DNA from: Sulfitobacter sp. W027
Lineage (GTDB): Bacteria > Pseudomonadota > Alphaproteobacteria > Rhodobacterales > Rhodobacteraceae
Length of the DNA: 64,000 nt
NCBI RefSeq assembly: GCF_025143985.1
Contig: NZ_CP083564.1
Location: 745,501 to 809,500 of the forward strand
Reading direction: 5' to 3'
A program made the translations under genes and the position numbers. The notes below the pieces were generated by a model. That model searched no databases. It saw only the letters and a program-made list of their open reading frames with translations, and was not told the DNA's origin. Positions 1 through 9,046 of the stretch are shown here, in pieces (position 1 is the first letter of the stretch; each line of letters opens with the position of its first letter).

Positions 1-365
1 TCGCAGATTTTGCGGGGGTCTTCGTGGATCGCGGTGTCGATATAGGCGGCGCCGGTCTGGATGCAGGCCTCAAGCACCGTCATGTTCACGAAGGGCGAGC
101 CCACGTTGATAACGATCTGGCAGCCGGTCTCTTTGATGAGGGCGGCGACGGCTTCTGTGTCCATCCCGTCGACGGCATGCGCCTTGAACACACCGTCCTG
201 CTTCATCGCGCCTTTCTCATGCACGCCGGCGATGATCGCCTCGCATTTCGAAACCGTGCGGCTGGCGATGTGAAGATCACCGAGTTTGTCATTATTCTGC
301 GCGCATTTATGCGCCACAACCTGTGCGACGCCGCCCGCGCCGATGATAAGAACATTGCGTTTCAT
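1..365 (-). CDS. Carboxynorspermidine synthase-type saccharopine dehydrogenase family protein (partial)
   Basis: Only the N-terminal 121 residues are present; the gene runs off the left edge of the window. The protein opens with a Rossmann dinucleotide-binding motif, GAGGVAQV at residues 9-16, followed by a SRTVSKC segment and INVGSPF, the pattern of the saccharopine dehydrogenase family member that reductively condenses an aspartate semialdehyde-derived imine with a diamine. The ATG at 365 has AAAGAGG about 8 bases upstream. It starts 19 bases after the nspC stop and on the same strand, so the two enzymes (dehydrogenase, then decarboxylase) very probably form one operon of the alternative spermidine/norspermidine route. 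Whether the substrate is putrescine or diaminopropane cannot be read here. Confidence 0.85.
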   Translation of the reverse strand, partial: MKRNVLIIGAGGVAQVVAHKCAQNNDKLGDLHIASRTVSKCEAIIAGVHEKGAMKQDGVFKAHAVDGMDTEAVAALIKETGCQIVINVGSPFVNMTVLEACIQTGAAYIDTAIHEDPRKIC

Positions 366-384
366 AGTGTGGACCTCTTTCTTG

Positions 385-1479
385 TCACGACAGGGCGGCG
401 GCGAAATCGTCATAGTCGAAATCGCGCACCAATCGGGTGGTTCCGTCCAGCTCGCGGATGGCGATGCTGGGCATTTTGACGCCGTTGAACCAGTTTTTCT
501 TGACCATCGTGTAGCCAGCGGCGTCTTGGAACGAGAGCCGGTCACCGGCTTTCAGCGGCGCATCAAAGCGGAACTCGCCAAAGATATCGCCCGCAAGGCA
601 GGACTTGCCGCAGATCATCCACTCGTGGTCGCCGGTGTTGGGCGCGATCTTGGCCGGTTCGCGGTAGATCAGCAGGTCGAGCATATGCGCCTCGATGGAA
701 CTGTCGACGATGGCGAGGTTCTTGCCATTGTGCATCGTGTCGAGCACGGTGACCTCCAGCGTCGCGGCACTGGTGATCGCGGCCTCGCCGGGCTCAAGAT
801 AAACCTGCACGCCGAAGCGCTCGGCAAAGGCTTTGAGGCGCAGCGCCAGATCATCAAGCGGGTAGTTTGCGCCCGTGAAATGGATGCCGCCACCGAGGCT
901 GATCCACTGCATCTTGTCGAGCACCGCGCCGAAGCGGTCTTCGATCAGGGTAAGCATCTCGTCGAACCGCTCGAAACTATCGTTCTCGCAATTGTTGTGG
1001 AACATCAGCCCGGTGATCCGGTCTGCCACGGCGTCAATCGCCGCCGGGTCATGCTCGCCCAGACGGCTGAAAGGGCGGGCGGGGTCGGCAAGGTCAAACT
1101 CCGAGGTCGAGACGCCGGGGTTCGCCCGCAGGCCGCGGATGTGGCCCGAAGACTGCGTGTCGAACTTGTCGAGCTGGCCGATGGAATTGAAGATGATCTT
1201 GTCAGCGTGGCCCAGCACCTCGTCGATCTCATGATCGGCATAGGCCACCGAATAGGCATGCGTCTCCCCGGGGAATTTCTCGGCCCCGAGCCGCACTTCG
1301 TAGAGCGAAGAAGAGGTCGAGCCGTCCATATACTCTGACATGAAGTCGAAGACCGACCATGTGGCGAAACATTTCAGCGCCAGCAGGCAGCGCGCACCGG
1401 AGAGGGCGCGGAGGCGGGCAATCTTCTCCATATTGTCGCGGAGATTGGCCTTGTCGATCAGGTAATAGGGTGTTTGCAC
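385..1479 (-). CDS. nspC: Carboxynorspermidine/carboxyspermidine decarboxylase
   Basis: A 364-residue fold-III PLP enzyme that decarboxylates carboxy(nor)spermidine to (nor)spermidine in the cytoplasm. The PLP-binding lysine is expected at K36 in LLALKCFATWS, and the C-terminal half carries GKSCLAGD, the segment that supplies the catalytic cysteine and substrate-binding aspartate in this family. A longer reading frame exists upstream, but I take the GTG at 1479: family members begin with QTPYYLID, and an AGAAAGG Shine-Dalgarno lies about 8 bases before this codon. It is the first gene of a two-gene operon with the dehydrogenase downstream. Family assignment is secure; norspermidine versus spermidine as product is not. 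Confidence 0.93.
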   Translation of the reverse strand: MQTPYYLIDKANLRDNMEKIARLRALSGARCLLALKCFATWSVFDFMSEYMDGSTSSSLYEVRLGAEKFPGETHAYSVAYADHEIDEVLGHADKIIFNSIGQLDKFDTQSSGHIRGLRANPGVSTSEFDLADPARPFSRLGEHDPAAIDAVADRITGLMFHNNCENDSFERFDEMLTLIEDRFGAVLDKMQWISLGGGIHFTGANYPLDDLALRLKAFAERFGVQVYLEPGEAAITSAATLEVTVLDTMHNGKNLAIVDSSIEAHMLDLLIYREPAKIAPNTGDHEWMICGKSCLAGDIFGEFRFDAPLKAGDRLSFQDAAGYTMVKKNWFNGVKMPSIAIRELDGTTRLVRDFDYDDFAAALS

Positions 1480-1614
1480 GTCGAAAACCTTTCTGCGCGG
1501 CCGGAGGGCTAGCTCCGGGAGGGAAAAGACCCACTGAATGTGCTGTCGTGGCTGGCCCCGGATGCGGGGCATTTCCGGGGGCGCTTCGCATATTTCGCGC
1601 AAGCAACGCAATTG

Positions 1615-1648
1615 TAAAAAACGCGCGAGCTGGTCTGCGCGCGCGTTT
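1615..1648 (-). terminator. Intrinsic terminator of prpE
   Basis: The stem AAACGCGCG (1619-1627) pairs perfectly with CGCGCGTTT (1640-1648) across a 12-base loop. On the minus strand the hairpin is followed by a run of six T. It lies about 60 bases beyond the prpE stop. Confidence 0.75.
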
Positions 1649-1706
1649 CTGTGGGTCTGAGTTTAGCGCCAGACCTGCAAAGGTCCACCGCCATGCGCCT
1701 GATGGT

Positions 1707-3599
1707 TTAGCTCTTCGGGTAGCCGATGCCCTTCAGCGCCTCGCGGATCTCGTCCAAAATCGCCGGGTCGTCGATGGTCGCGGGCGGTTTGAAATCTTCT
1801 CCATCCGCGATTTTTATAATCGTCGCGCGGAGGATTTTGCCCGAGCGGGTCTTGGGAAGCCGGTCCACTACAACCGCCTGCTTGAACGCCGCCACAGGGC
1901 CGATCTGCTCGCGCATCCGGGTCACGCATTCCGCAACGATTTCCTCATGCGGGCGGTCGACGCCTTTGGTGAGGCATAAGAAACCAACGGGCGACTGGCC
2001 CTTAAGGTCATCGCTCACCCCCACCACGGCGCATTCGGCCACATCGGGGTGGCCCGCCAAAACCTCTTCCATCGCGCCGGTCGAGAGACGGTGGCCTGCC
2101 ACGTTGATCACGTCATCGGTGCGCGCCATGATCCAGACATAACCGTCCTCATCAATCCGCCCCGCATCGCCGGTCTCATAATAGCCGGGGAAGGTGGTGA
2201 GATAGGATTTGCGAAAGCGGTCTTCGGCGTTCCACAGGCCGGGCAAGGTGCCGGGGGGCAAGGGCAGCTTGATGGCAATCGCGCCCAACTCTCCGGCAGG
2301 CAGCGGTTCGCCGCGCTCATCCAAAATTTGCACGTCATAGCCCGGCATCGGCACGGTAGGCGAGCCGACCTTGACCGGCAGCGCCTCAAGCCCCGCCGGG
2401 TTGCCGACGATGGTATAGCCGGTTTCCGTCTGCCACCAATGATCGTAGACCGGCTTGCCCAGCTTTTCCTGCGCCCATTCCACGGTATCCGGATCGGCCC
2501 GTTCCCCCGCGAGATAGAGCGCACGTAGGCTCGACAGGTCGTATTTCTTGATCTCCTCGCCATCCGGGTCTTCGCGTTTGACGGCGCGGATCGCGGTGGG
2601 GGCGGTAAAGAAGCTCGACACGCCATGCTCTTCGATCACCCGCCAGAAGGTGCCCGCATCAGGGGTGCCGACGGGCTTGCCTTCGAACACAACGGTGGTG
2701 TTGCCCGCAATCAGCGGCGCGTAGCAGATGTAGCTGTGGCCCACGACCCAGCCCACGTCTGATGCGGCCCAGAACACCTCCCCGGGTTCGACGTTATAGA
2801 TGTTTTTCATCGTCCAGTTCAGCGCCACCAGATGTCCCGCGGTGGGCCGCACCACGCCTTTGGGCGCGCCGGTGGTGCCAGAGGTATAGAGGATATAGGC
2901 CGGGTGGTTCCCCTCCACGGGCACGCATGGGGCCGGGCGCACGCCGTCTTGGGAGGCGTACCAGTCGATGTCCCGCTCGGGGTTCAACTCACAGGGTTTC
3001 TGGCCGCGCTGCAGGATGATGCAGGTGTCGGGCTTGTGTGTGGCCTGTTCTATGGCCCCGTCCAGCAAGGGTTTGTAATCGACCACGCGCGATGGCTCGA
3101 CCCCGCAAGAGGCGGCGATGATCGCCTTTGGTTTGCAATCGTCGATCCGTACCGCCAGTTCGCTGGAGGCAAAGCCGCCGAACACCACCGAATGTATCGC
3201 GCCGATACGGGCACAGGCCAGCATCGCCTCTACCGCCTCGGGGACCATGGGCATGTAGATCACCACGCGGTCGCCTTTCTCCACCCCGTGGGCCACCAGC
3301 GCCCCGGCGAGCGAGGCCACATGGGCCTGCAACTCGCTATAGGTCAGGGTCGATTTGTTGCCGGTAATCGGGCTATCATAGATGATCGCCACGCGCTTGC
3401 CGTTGCCCTGTTCCACATGGCGGTCCACAGCGTTGTAGCAGGTGTTCACGCGCGCATCCGCGAACCACTCATAGATGTCCTCACCCCGGTCAAAGAGCGC
3501 CTTTTGCGGCGCGATGTCCCAGTCGATCGCCTCTGCCTGCTCCAGCCAATAGGCTTCCGGATCGGCCTTCCAGCGGTCATAGGTGTCGCGGTATCCCAT
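1707..3599 (-). CDS. prpE: Propionyl-CoA synthetase
   Basis: A 630-residue acyl-adenylate-forming enzyme that activates propionate (and probably acetate) with ATP and CoA. The adenylate motif YTSGTTGAPKG is at about residues 238-248, and the C-terminal TRSGKILR carries the acetylatable catalytic lysine. The N-terminus (YRDTYDRW...PEAYW) and the ACGVEP-like segment are of the PrpE rather than the Acs subgroup. The ATG at 3599 is preceded by AGGAGGAGGAAC; a longer frame upstream has no comparable site. It is a single gene with its own terminator, divergent from the MipA-family gene. It fits the propionate/odd-chain metabolism also implied by meaB at 48 kb. Acetyl- versus propionyl-CoA preference is inferred from similarity only. 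Confidence 0.9.
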   Translation of the reverse strand: MGYRDTYDRWKADPEAYWLEQAEAIDWDIAPQKALFDRGEDIYEWFADARVNTCYNAVDRHVEQGNGKRVAIIYDSPITGNKSTLTYSELQAHVASLAGALVAHGVEKGDRVVIYMPMVPEAVEAMLACARIGAIHSVVFGGFASSELAVRIDDCKPKAIIAASCGVEPSRVVDYKPLLDGAIEQATHKPDTCIILQRGQKPCELNPERDIDWYASQDGVRPAPCVPVEGNHPAYILYTSGTTGAPKGVVRPTAGHLVALNWTMKNIYNVEPGEVFWAASDVGWVVGHSYICYAPLIAGNTTVVFEGKPVGTPDAGTFWRVIEEHGVSSFFTAPTAIRAVKREDPDGEEIKKYDLSSLRALYLAGERADPDTVEWAQEKLGKPVYDHWWQTETGYTIVGNPAGLEALPVKVGSPTVPMPGYDVQILDERGEPLPAGELGAIAIKLPLPPGTLPGLWNAEDRFRKSYLTTFPGYYETGDAGRIDEDGYVWIMARTDDVINVAGHRLSTGAMEEVLAGHPDVAECAVVGVSDDLKGQSPVGFLCLTKGVDRPHEEIVAECVTRMREQIGPVAAFKQAVVVDRLPKTRSGKILRATIIKIADGEDFKPPATIDDPAILDEIREALKGIGYPKS

Positions 3600-3789
3600 G
3601 GTGTTCCTCCTCCTGCTGCGCGGGCGGGGCAAACCCGCGGGCCGGGTATAGCTGTACTGACGCGCAAATATTTCCAGACACTCTGGCCGCTTAGAAAGAA
3701 TTCGGCAAGCGGATCGCTATTGTTCCTGTCAGTTGCAGCGCGTCATGCTAAGTTGGCCGGAAACCCTGTTACCATTGGAGCCTGCCCAC

Positions 3790-4551
3790 ATGCGCCTCGC
3801 CCTTTCTCTGCCCCTTGCTTCCTGCCTCGCTCTGGTTGCCGCGCTGCCAGCGGTGGCGCAGGACCGTTCGTTCAACTTCGCCCTGCGCGGCGGGGTGGGG
3901 GCGGCACCGGATTATCCGGGTTCCAGCAGCTACCGCGCGACGCCGGATTTGGCCTTCACCTTCGGCTCACTGGAATGGGGCGGGCGCAAAATCGGTACCA
4001 ACATCGGCGAAGCGCCCAAGACCGGTTTCGGCTTTACCGGTGCATTCCGCTATCTGGGCGAGCGTGACAGTTCCGATCACCCCGAACTGGCGGGGCTTGA
4101 GGACATCGACGCCGCGGTCGAACTTGGTTTCGGCGTGGTCTACCGCGAGGTGAACTGGCAGGTCTTCGGCAAAGTGCGCCAAGGGTTTGGCGGGCATGAA
4201 GGCGTGACCGGCGACATCGGCGCTGACGTGATCTTTCGCCCCGATGAGCGTTGGACCATCACCGCAGGCCCGCGTTTCAGCCTTGGCAATGACACCTATG
4301 CCGACACCTACTTCGGTGTCGACACGGCCACGCCGACCTTGGCGGCCTATGAGGCCGAAGGCGGACTGCTGGGCGCGGGCGTCGAAGTGCAGGCGACCTA
4401 CCGACTGGATGACGCATGGGCGTTGGAAGGGGCCGTGGCCTATCAGCGCTTGTTGAATGACGCCGCCGACAGCCCGATCACCCAAGCCGGTTCGGACGAT
4501 CAGTGGACCATGCGCCTCGGCGTCAGTCGCGCGTTCAACTGGCGGTTCTAA
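3790..4551 (+). CDS. MipA/OmpV family outer-membrane protein
   Basis: A 253-residue protein with a Sec signal peptide (cleavage expected after AVA, about residue 23). The mature part has alternating amphipathic strands, with the family's GxGAAPDYPGS opening and a terminal phenylalanine (NWRF) typical of beta-barrel proteins. MipA/OmpV members are outer-membrane barrels; some scaffold murein enzymes, but no specific role can be assigned. I start at 3790 because the signal peptide begins there and GGAG sits 10 bases upstream; an ATG 57 bases earlier would spoil the signal sequence. It is divergent from prpE and ends in its own terminator. Confidence 0.85.
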   Translation: MRLALSLPLASCLALVAALPAVAQDRSFNFALRGGVGAAPDYPGSSSYRATPDLAFTFGSLEWGGRKIGTNIGEAPKTGFGFTGAFRYLGERDSSDHPELAGLEDIDAAVELGFGVVYREVNWQVFGKVRQGFGGHEGVTGDIGADVIFRPDERWTITAGPRFSLGNDTYADTYFGVDTATPTLAAYEAEGGLLGAGVEVQATYRLDDAWALEGAVAYQRLLNDAADSPITQAGSDDQWTMRLGVSRAFNWRF

Positions 4552-4559
4552 GCGGCATT

Positions 4560-4588
4560 GCGCCGCCTCTCGGGGCGGCGCGCCTTTT
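4560..4588 (+). terminator. Terminator after the MipA/OmpV gene
   Basis: GCGCCGCC (4560-4567) pairs perfectly with GGCGGCGC (4574-4581) across a 6-base loop and is followed by CC then four T. It starts 8 bases after the stop codon. Confidence 0.75.
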
Positions 4589-4693
4589 GCGACATCTCGG
4601 TCGAAAACGGATCAGCTTGAGACGCGCATTTTGTCATGATGAGCACAGGCGCGGCATGATGCCAGCGCCCTTCGCATGACAAAGGGCCCGACC

Positions 4694-4804
4694 ATGGGTG
4701 ACAAAATCAGCAATAAGAAGAAGCAGGCCAAGGCCGCGGCAAAGCCCGCCGCTAAGGCCCCGTCCTCCGTCGCGGACATCAAGCCCGCCACGCCCCGTAA
4801 ATAA
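4694..4804 (+). CDS. 36-residue Lys/Ala-rich microprotein
   Basis: A short frame encoding MGDKISNKKK, then an Ala/Lys/Pro-rich stretch, ending TPRK. Ten of 36 residues are lysine or arginine, and there are no aromatic or membrane-spanning segments. AAAGGG lies 7 bases before the ATG and a clear terminator follows 18 bases after the stop, so it has the anatomy of a complete small gene. It sits between the mipA-like gene terminator and convergent maeB. I do not recognise the family. The composition suggests an intrinsically disordered nucleic-acid-associated or ribosome-associated peptide, but that is a guess. Confidence 0.6.
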   Translation: MGDKISNKKKQAKAAAKPAAKAPSSVADIKPATPRK

Positions 4805-4822
4805 ACCTTTACCCGACCACGT

Positions 4823-4850
4823 AACGCCGTCCCCTAAGGGGCGGCGTTTT
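4823..4850. terminator. Terminator between microprotein and maeB
   Basis: AACGCC plus CCCC (4823-4828, 4831-4834) pairs with GGGG plus GGCGTT (4838-4841, 4843-4848), with a small internal loop and a TAA loop; TTTT follows on the plus strand. It lies 10 bases from the maeB stop, so it may serve both convergent genes. Confidence 0.7.
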
Positions 4851-4859
4851 GCTTGAGGT

Positions 4860-7133
4860 TTAGCCGTAATGCGCAACAGGAGTGCCCGCGATGGCACCGA
4901 CGTTGAGCAGCCCGCGCGCGGTGATCGAAGGCGACACGATATGCGCCCTGTTGCCCATGCCCATCAGGATCGGTCCAACCTCAAGCCCGCCGCCTTTCAT
5001 TTTCAGAATGTTGCGCACGCCCGAGGCTGCATCCGCATGGGCGAAGACCAGCACATTGGCGGCCCCTTCCATCCGGTTGCAGGGCAAGAGCCGTTCGCGC
5101 AGTTCCGCGTCGAGCGCGGTGTCGATATTCATCTCGCCTTCATAGCAGAAATCATGATTGCCAGCGTCGAGGATTTGCAGCGCCGCGCGCAGACGTTTGC
5201 CTGACCCTTCGCCCTGATTGCCAAACTGGCTTTGCGAACACAGTGCCACTTTCGGCTCAATACCGAAACGCCTCACATGACGCGCGGCCCCGATTGCGAT
5301 CTCTGCGATCTGCTCAGGGGTGGGGTGCAGGTTTACTTGGGTGTCGGCGATGAACAGCGGCCCGTCCTCGAGGATCATCATGCTTAGCGCGCCATGCGGC
5401 CGCAGGCCGTCGCGACCCAGCACCTGATTGACGTAGTTGAGGTGCCAGCCAAATTCGCCAAAGGTGCCGCAGATCAGGCTGTCGGCCTCTCCGCGATGCA
5501 CCATGACCGCGCCGATGGCGGTGGTATTGGTGCGCATGATCGCCCGCGCGATGTCAGGGCTGACGCCGCGGCGGCACATCAGGCTGTGATAGGTCTCCCA
5601 ATAGTCGCGGTATCGGGGGTCGTTCTCGGGGTTCACCAGATCGACGTTCTGACCCAGTTGCAGGTTCAACCCGGCCTTTTCGATGCGCCGTTCGATCACC
5701 TCGGGGCGGCCAATCAGAATGGGCCGTTCGACGGTTTCTTCGATGATCGCCTGTGCAGCCCGCAGCACCCGCTCGTCTTCACCTTCGGCAAAGACCAGAC
5801 GGCGGGGGGAGGTGCGGGCGGATTCGAACACCGGGCGCATGATCAGCGCGGATTTGAAGACCGACCCGTCGAGTTTGCGCTTATAGGCGTCGAGGTCTTC
5901 GATGGGCCGCGCGGCCACGCCCGTCTCCATCGCGGCCTTGGCCACCGCCGAAGAGACCACCCCGATGAGGCGTGGATCGAAGGGTTTCGGAATCAGGTAA
6001 TCGGCGCCGAAAGTGAGCTGCTCACCTTGATAGGCAGCTGCCGCCTCGGCGCTGGTCGTGGCGCGGGCGAGGGCGGCAATACCGTCGATACAGGCGATCT
6101 TCATCTCGTCGTTGATCGTGGTCGCACCCACGTCGAGCGCGCCCCGGAAGATGAAGGGGAAACAGAGGACATTGTTGACCTGATTGGGAAAATCACTGCG
6201 ACCTGTGGCGATGATCGCGTCGGGAGCAACCTCGCGGGCCAAATCAGGCAAGATTTCAGGCGTGGGGTTTGCCAGCGCAAAGATGATCGGGCGCTTGGCC
6301 ATTTTCGCGACCATCTCGGGCAAGAGCACGCCGGGGCCGGAGAGCCCAAGGAAGAGGTCGGCATCGTCAATCACATCGTCCAGCGTGCGCAGATCGGACT
6401 GTTGGGCATATTCCGCCTTGATCGGGTTCATATCCTCGGTGCGGCCCTCATAGACCAGCCCGTTGATGTCACACAGCCAGACGTTTTCGCGCTTTACACC
6501 CAGTTTCAGCAGCATGTTCAGGCAAGCAATCCCCGCCGCACCGCCGCCGGTGGAGACGATCTTGATGTCCTCAAACCGTTTGCCTGCGACATGCAAAGCG
6601 TTCTTCACAGCAGCACCCACGACAATGGCAGTGCCGTGCTGGTCATCGTGGAAGACGGGGATGTTCATCCGTTCGCGGCAGATACGCTCCACTGTGAAAC
6701 AATCGGGGGCCTTGATGTCCTCAAGGTTGATCGCGCCGAAACTCGGCTCCATCGCGCAGACGATCTCGGCCAGTTTCTCGGGGTCGGCTTGGTCAAGTTC
6801 GATGTCAAAGCAGTCGATATTGGCGAACTTTTTGAAGAGCACTGCTTTGCCCTCCATCACCGGCTTGGAGGCCAGCGCGCCGATGTTGCCAAGCCCCAGA
6901 ACTGCGGTGCCGTTGGTGACCACGGCCACGAGATTGCCGCGCGAAGTGTAGCGGGCGGCGGTGTCGGGGTCTTTTTGAATTTCGATACAGGCCTCTGCCA
7001 CGCCGGGCGAATAGGCCCGCGCCAGATCGCGACCATTGGCCAGCGGTTTGGTCGCGCGGACCTCCAGCTTACCGGGCCGAGGGTGTTCGTGGTAGTCCAA
7101 TGCTGCTTGGCGCAAGTTGGGGGTGTCGGACAT
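4860..7133 (-). CDS. maeB: NADP-dependent malic enzyme with C-terminal phosphotransacetylase-like domain
   Basis: A 757-residue fusion. Residues 1 to about 430 are a malic enzyme (SPGVAEAC at 42-49, VVTNGTAVLGLGNIG at 71-85, Rossmann STGGGAAG) that oxidatively decarboxylates malate to pyruvate. The remaining ~320 residues resemble phosphate acetyltransferase; in studied MaeB enzymes this part binds acetyl-CoA as a regulatory domain and is not known to be a catalyst. Length is normal for MaeB. The ATG at 7133 has GGGAGGAG 10-12 bases upstream. It is monocistronic. A CG-centred palindrome sits 24 bases upstream of the start (see 7158). With prpE and transaldolase it belongs to central carbon metabolism. 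Confidence 0.95.
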   Translation of the reverse strand: MSDTPNLRQAALDYHEHPRPGKLEVRATKPLANGRDLARAYSPGVAEACIEIQKDPDTAARYTSRGNLVAVVTNGTAVLGLGNIGALASKPVMEGKAVLFKKFANIDCFDIELDQADPEKLAEIVCAMEPSFGAINLEDIKAPDCFTVERICRERMNIPVFHDDQHGTAIVVGAAVKNALHVAGKRFEDIKIVSTGGGAAGIACLNMLLKLGVKRENVWLCDINGLVYEGRTEDMNPIKAEYAQQSDLRTLDDVIDDADLFLGLSGPGVLLPEMVAKMAKRPIIFALANPTPEILPDLAREVAPDAIIATGRSDFPNQVNNVLCFPFIFRGALDVGATTINDEMKIACIDGIAALARATTSAEAAAAYQGEQLTFGADYLIPKPFDPRLIGVVSSAVAKAAMETGVAARPIEDLDAYKRKLDGSVFKSALIMRPVFESARTSPRRLVFAEGEDERVLRAAQAIIEETVERPILIGRPEVIERRIEKAGLNLQLGQNVDLVNPENDPRYRDYWETYHSLMCRRGVSPDIARAIMRTNTTAIGAVMVHRGEADSLICGTFGEFGWHLNYVNQVLGRDGLRPHGALSMMILEDGPLFIADTQVNLHPTPEQIAEIAIGAARHVRRFGIEPKVALCSQSQFGNQGEGSGKRLRAALQILDAGNHDFCYEGEMNIDTALDAELRERLLPCNRMEGAANVLVFAHADAASGVRNILKMKGGGLEVGPILMGMGNRAHIVSPSITARGLLNVGAIAGTPVAHYG

Positions 7134-7157
7134 CGTTCATGCTCCTCCCGAATAATG

Positions 7158-7171
7158 GTTTAGCGTTAAAC
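7158..7171. promoter_or_regulatory. CG-centred dyad operator candidate upstream of maeB
   Basis: GTTTAGCGTTAAAC: five-base arms GTTTA/TAAAC are perfect inverted repeats with CG at the exact centre, the geometry of LacI-family operators. It is 24 bases upstream of the maeB start. From memory it resembles the TTAGCGCTAA-type site reported for the carbon-metabolism regulator CceR of Rhodobacter; the binding protein is not in this window. Confidence 0.5.
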
Positions 7172-7344
7172 TATTTTTTGCGCGCAAGCAAAGCGGCATT
7201 TGGTGCCCCGGTTGAAGGGGGGTGACTTGGCGTCGTTCTTGCAGGCAATTCCGCTAGCGATATGAGTGACGGCTGGAATGACGCGCGGTTTTGCATCGCA
7301 CAGGGCGGGGCAATTTTCTATAGTCCGAGAAAAGGGAGAGCCTA

Positions 7345-7737
7345 ATGACTGATTTGCGCGAAGCAGCTGTGAAGGTGCGGGAAAATGCCCATGCGCCCTA
7401 TTCCAATTTCAAGGTCGGGGCGGCGATCCGTACCGCGTCGGGCGCGGTGTTCAGCGGGTGTAACGTCGAAAACGTCGCCTATCCGCAGGGCACCTGTGCC
7501 GAGGCCGGGGCGATTGCCGCCATGGTCGCGGCGGGCGAGCGTGAGATTGCCGAAGTCTATGTCGTTGCGGGCAGCGATCTGCCGGTGACCCCCTGCGGCG
7601 GCTGCCGTCAGAAACTGGCTGAGTTCTCAGATGACACGGTGTCGGTGACCATGGCGACGGTCGCGGGCAAAGAGCAACAGATGACCATGGGCGACTTGCT
7701 GCCGGGGGCCTTTGGTGCTGCCCATATGCAGGGTTAA
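7345..7737 (+). CDS. cdd: Cytidine deaminase
   Basis: A 130-residue homotetrameric-type cytidine deaminase converting (deoxy)cytidine to (deoxy)uridine. The catalytic CAEAGA motif (Cys51 zinc ligand, Glu53 proton shuttle) and PCGGCRQ (Cys84 and Cys87 zinc ligands) are intact, giving the three-cysteine zinc site. The ATG follows AAAGGGAG by 6 bases. It is first in the salvage operon cdd-deoA-deoB-upp: deoA starts 4 bases after its stop. The products feed the phosphorylase and mutase downstream, so the operon strips ribose from pyrimidine nucleosides and recovers uracil. A TATAGT -10-like hexamer lies at 7319, without a good -35. Confidence 0.96.
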   Translation: MTDLREAAVKVRENAHAPYSNFKVGAAIRTASGAVFSGCNVENVAYPQGTCAEAGAIAAMVAAGEREIAEVYVVAGSDLPVTPCGGCRQKLAEFSDDTVSVTMATVAGKEQQMTMGDLLPGAFGAAHMQG

Positions 7738-7741
7738 CGAT

Positions 7742-9046
7742 ATGAGCGCGCGGGATATTCTGGCGCGGCTGCGTCATGGCGAGGCGTTGGACGCCAATGC
7801 GCTGTCTTGGATGGCGGGGGCATTGGCAGATGGCCGGGCCAGCGACGCGCAGGCCGGGGCTTTTGCCATGGGCATCTGCCTCAATGGGTTGGATGAGCAG
7901 GGCCGCGTGGCGCTGACACTGGCGATGCGCGATTCGGGGCAGGTGTTGGACTGGGACTTGGGTGGTCCCGTACTTGATAAACATTCCACCGGGGGGGTTG
8001 GTGATTGCGTGTCGCTGGTCCTTGCCCCGGCGCTGGCGGCTTGTGGGGCCTATGTGCCGATGATCTCGGGCCGGGGCTTGGGGCATACGGGCGGTACGCT
8101 GGATAAGCTAGAGGCGATCCCCGGCGTTAGCACGCAGTTGGAGGAACCGCAGTTTCGCGACGTCGTGAGGACGGTGGGCTGCGCCATCGTCAGCGCGAGC
8201 GGCGACATCGCCCCGGCGGACCGGCGCCTCTACGCGGTGCGCGATGTAACCTCGACAGTGGATTCGCTTGATCTGATCACGGCATCAATCCTGTCGAAAA
8301 AACTCGCGGCGGGGCTGGATGGCTTGGTGCTGGACGTCAAAGTCGGCTCGGGCGCATTCATGAAGGAACTGACGCAGGCGCGCGCATTGGCCCAAGCACT
8401 GAGCAGCACCGCCACGGCGGCGGGCTGCCCGACCACAGCGGTGATCAGCGACATGAACCAGCCGCTGGTGCCGAGCCTTGGCAACGCGCTGGAGGTGGCC
8501 GAGGTGATGCGGGTGCTGACCGGGGCGGTGACGGGGCCGATCCTTGATGTGGCGGCTGAATTGGGCGGCGGGCTTCTTGCCAATGGCGGTCTGGCCGCGA
8601 CGGCCAAGGCGGGGGCCGACGCCCTGCGCGCGGCGGTCGCCGATGGCCGCGCGTTGGAGCGTTTCACCCGGATGCTCAGCGCCATGGGCGCGCCCGCCGA
8701 TTTCGCCGAAAACTGGGAGCGCATTCTGCCCAAAGCCCATGTGATCCGAACGGTCCCCGCGCCGCGCGGCGGCTACGTGAGCACGATCGACGGCGCGGCG
8801 CTTGGCATGGCGGTCGTCAATCTCGGCGGGGGACGGGTGGTCGAGGCGGACCAGATCGACCCGGCGGTGGGCCTGTCGCAGGTGCGGCGCTTGGGCGAAG
8901 AGATCTGCGCGGGCGCGCCTTTGGCCACGATCCACGCGGCGGGAGACGCGGCTGCGGATGCGGCAGAGGCGGCGGTTCTGGCGGCGATCACGCTTGGGGA
9001 CAGGGCGGTTGAAGCGCCGGATTTGATCTTGGAAAGGATCGGCTGA
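7742..9046 (+). CDS. deoA: Thymidine phosphorylase
   Basis: A 434-residue enzyme cleaving thymidine and deoxyuridine to base plus deoxyribose-1-phosphate. The family signature [16 protein letters not shown] lies at residues 109-124 and the phosphate-binding [10 protein letters not shown] at 79-88. I chose the ATG at 7742, because [12 protein letters not shown] is the usual N-terminus and because only 4 bases separate it from the cdd stop; an in-frame codon 30 bases earlier lies inside cdd. The Shine-Dalgarno AGGG is weak, which suggests translational coupling. Its stop overlaps the deoB start by one base (TGATG). Confidence 0.95.
   Translation: MSARDILARLRHGEALDANALSWMAGALADGRASDAQAGAFAMGICLNGLDEQGRVALTLAMRDSGQVLDWDLGGPVLDKHSTGGVGDCVSLVLAPALAACGAYVPMISGRGLGHTGGTLDKLEAIPGVSTQLEEPQFRDVVRTVGCAIVSASGDIAPADRRLYAVRDVTSTVDSLDLITASILSKKLAAGLDGLVLDVKVGSGAFMKELTQARALAQALSSTATAAGCPTTAVISDMNQPLVPSLGNALEVAEVMRVLTGAVTGPILDVAAELGGGLLANGGLAATAKAGADALRAAVADGRALERFTRMLSAMGAPADFAENWERILPKAHVIRTVPAPRGGYVSTIDGAALGMAVVNLGGGRVVEADQIDPAVGLSQVRRLGEEICAGAPLATIHAAGDAAADAAEAAVLAAITLGDRAVEAPDLILERIG

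Noticed and set aside
3661..3680. AAATATTT palindrome upstream of prpE as a propionate-regulator site
   Set aside because: Only 8 bp, AT-only, and no second copy; expected by chance in the promoter region.
5394..7163. A 589-codon open frame opposite maeB on the plus strand
   Set aside because: Lies wholly antisense to a complete, motif-verified malic enzyme gene; high GC produces such long mirror frames. No Shine-Dalgarno or recognisable domain.
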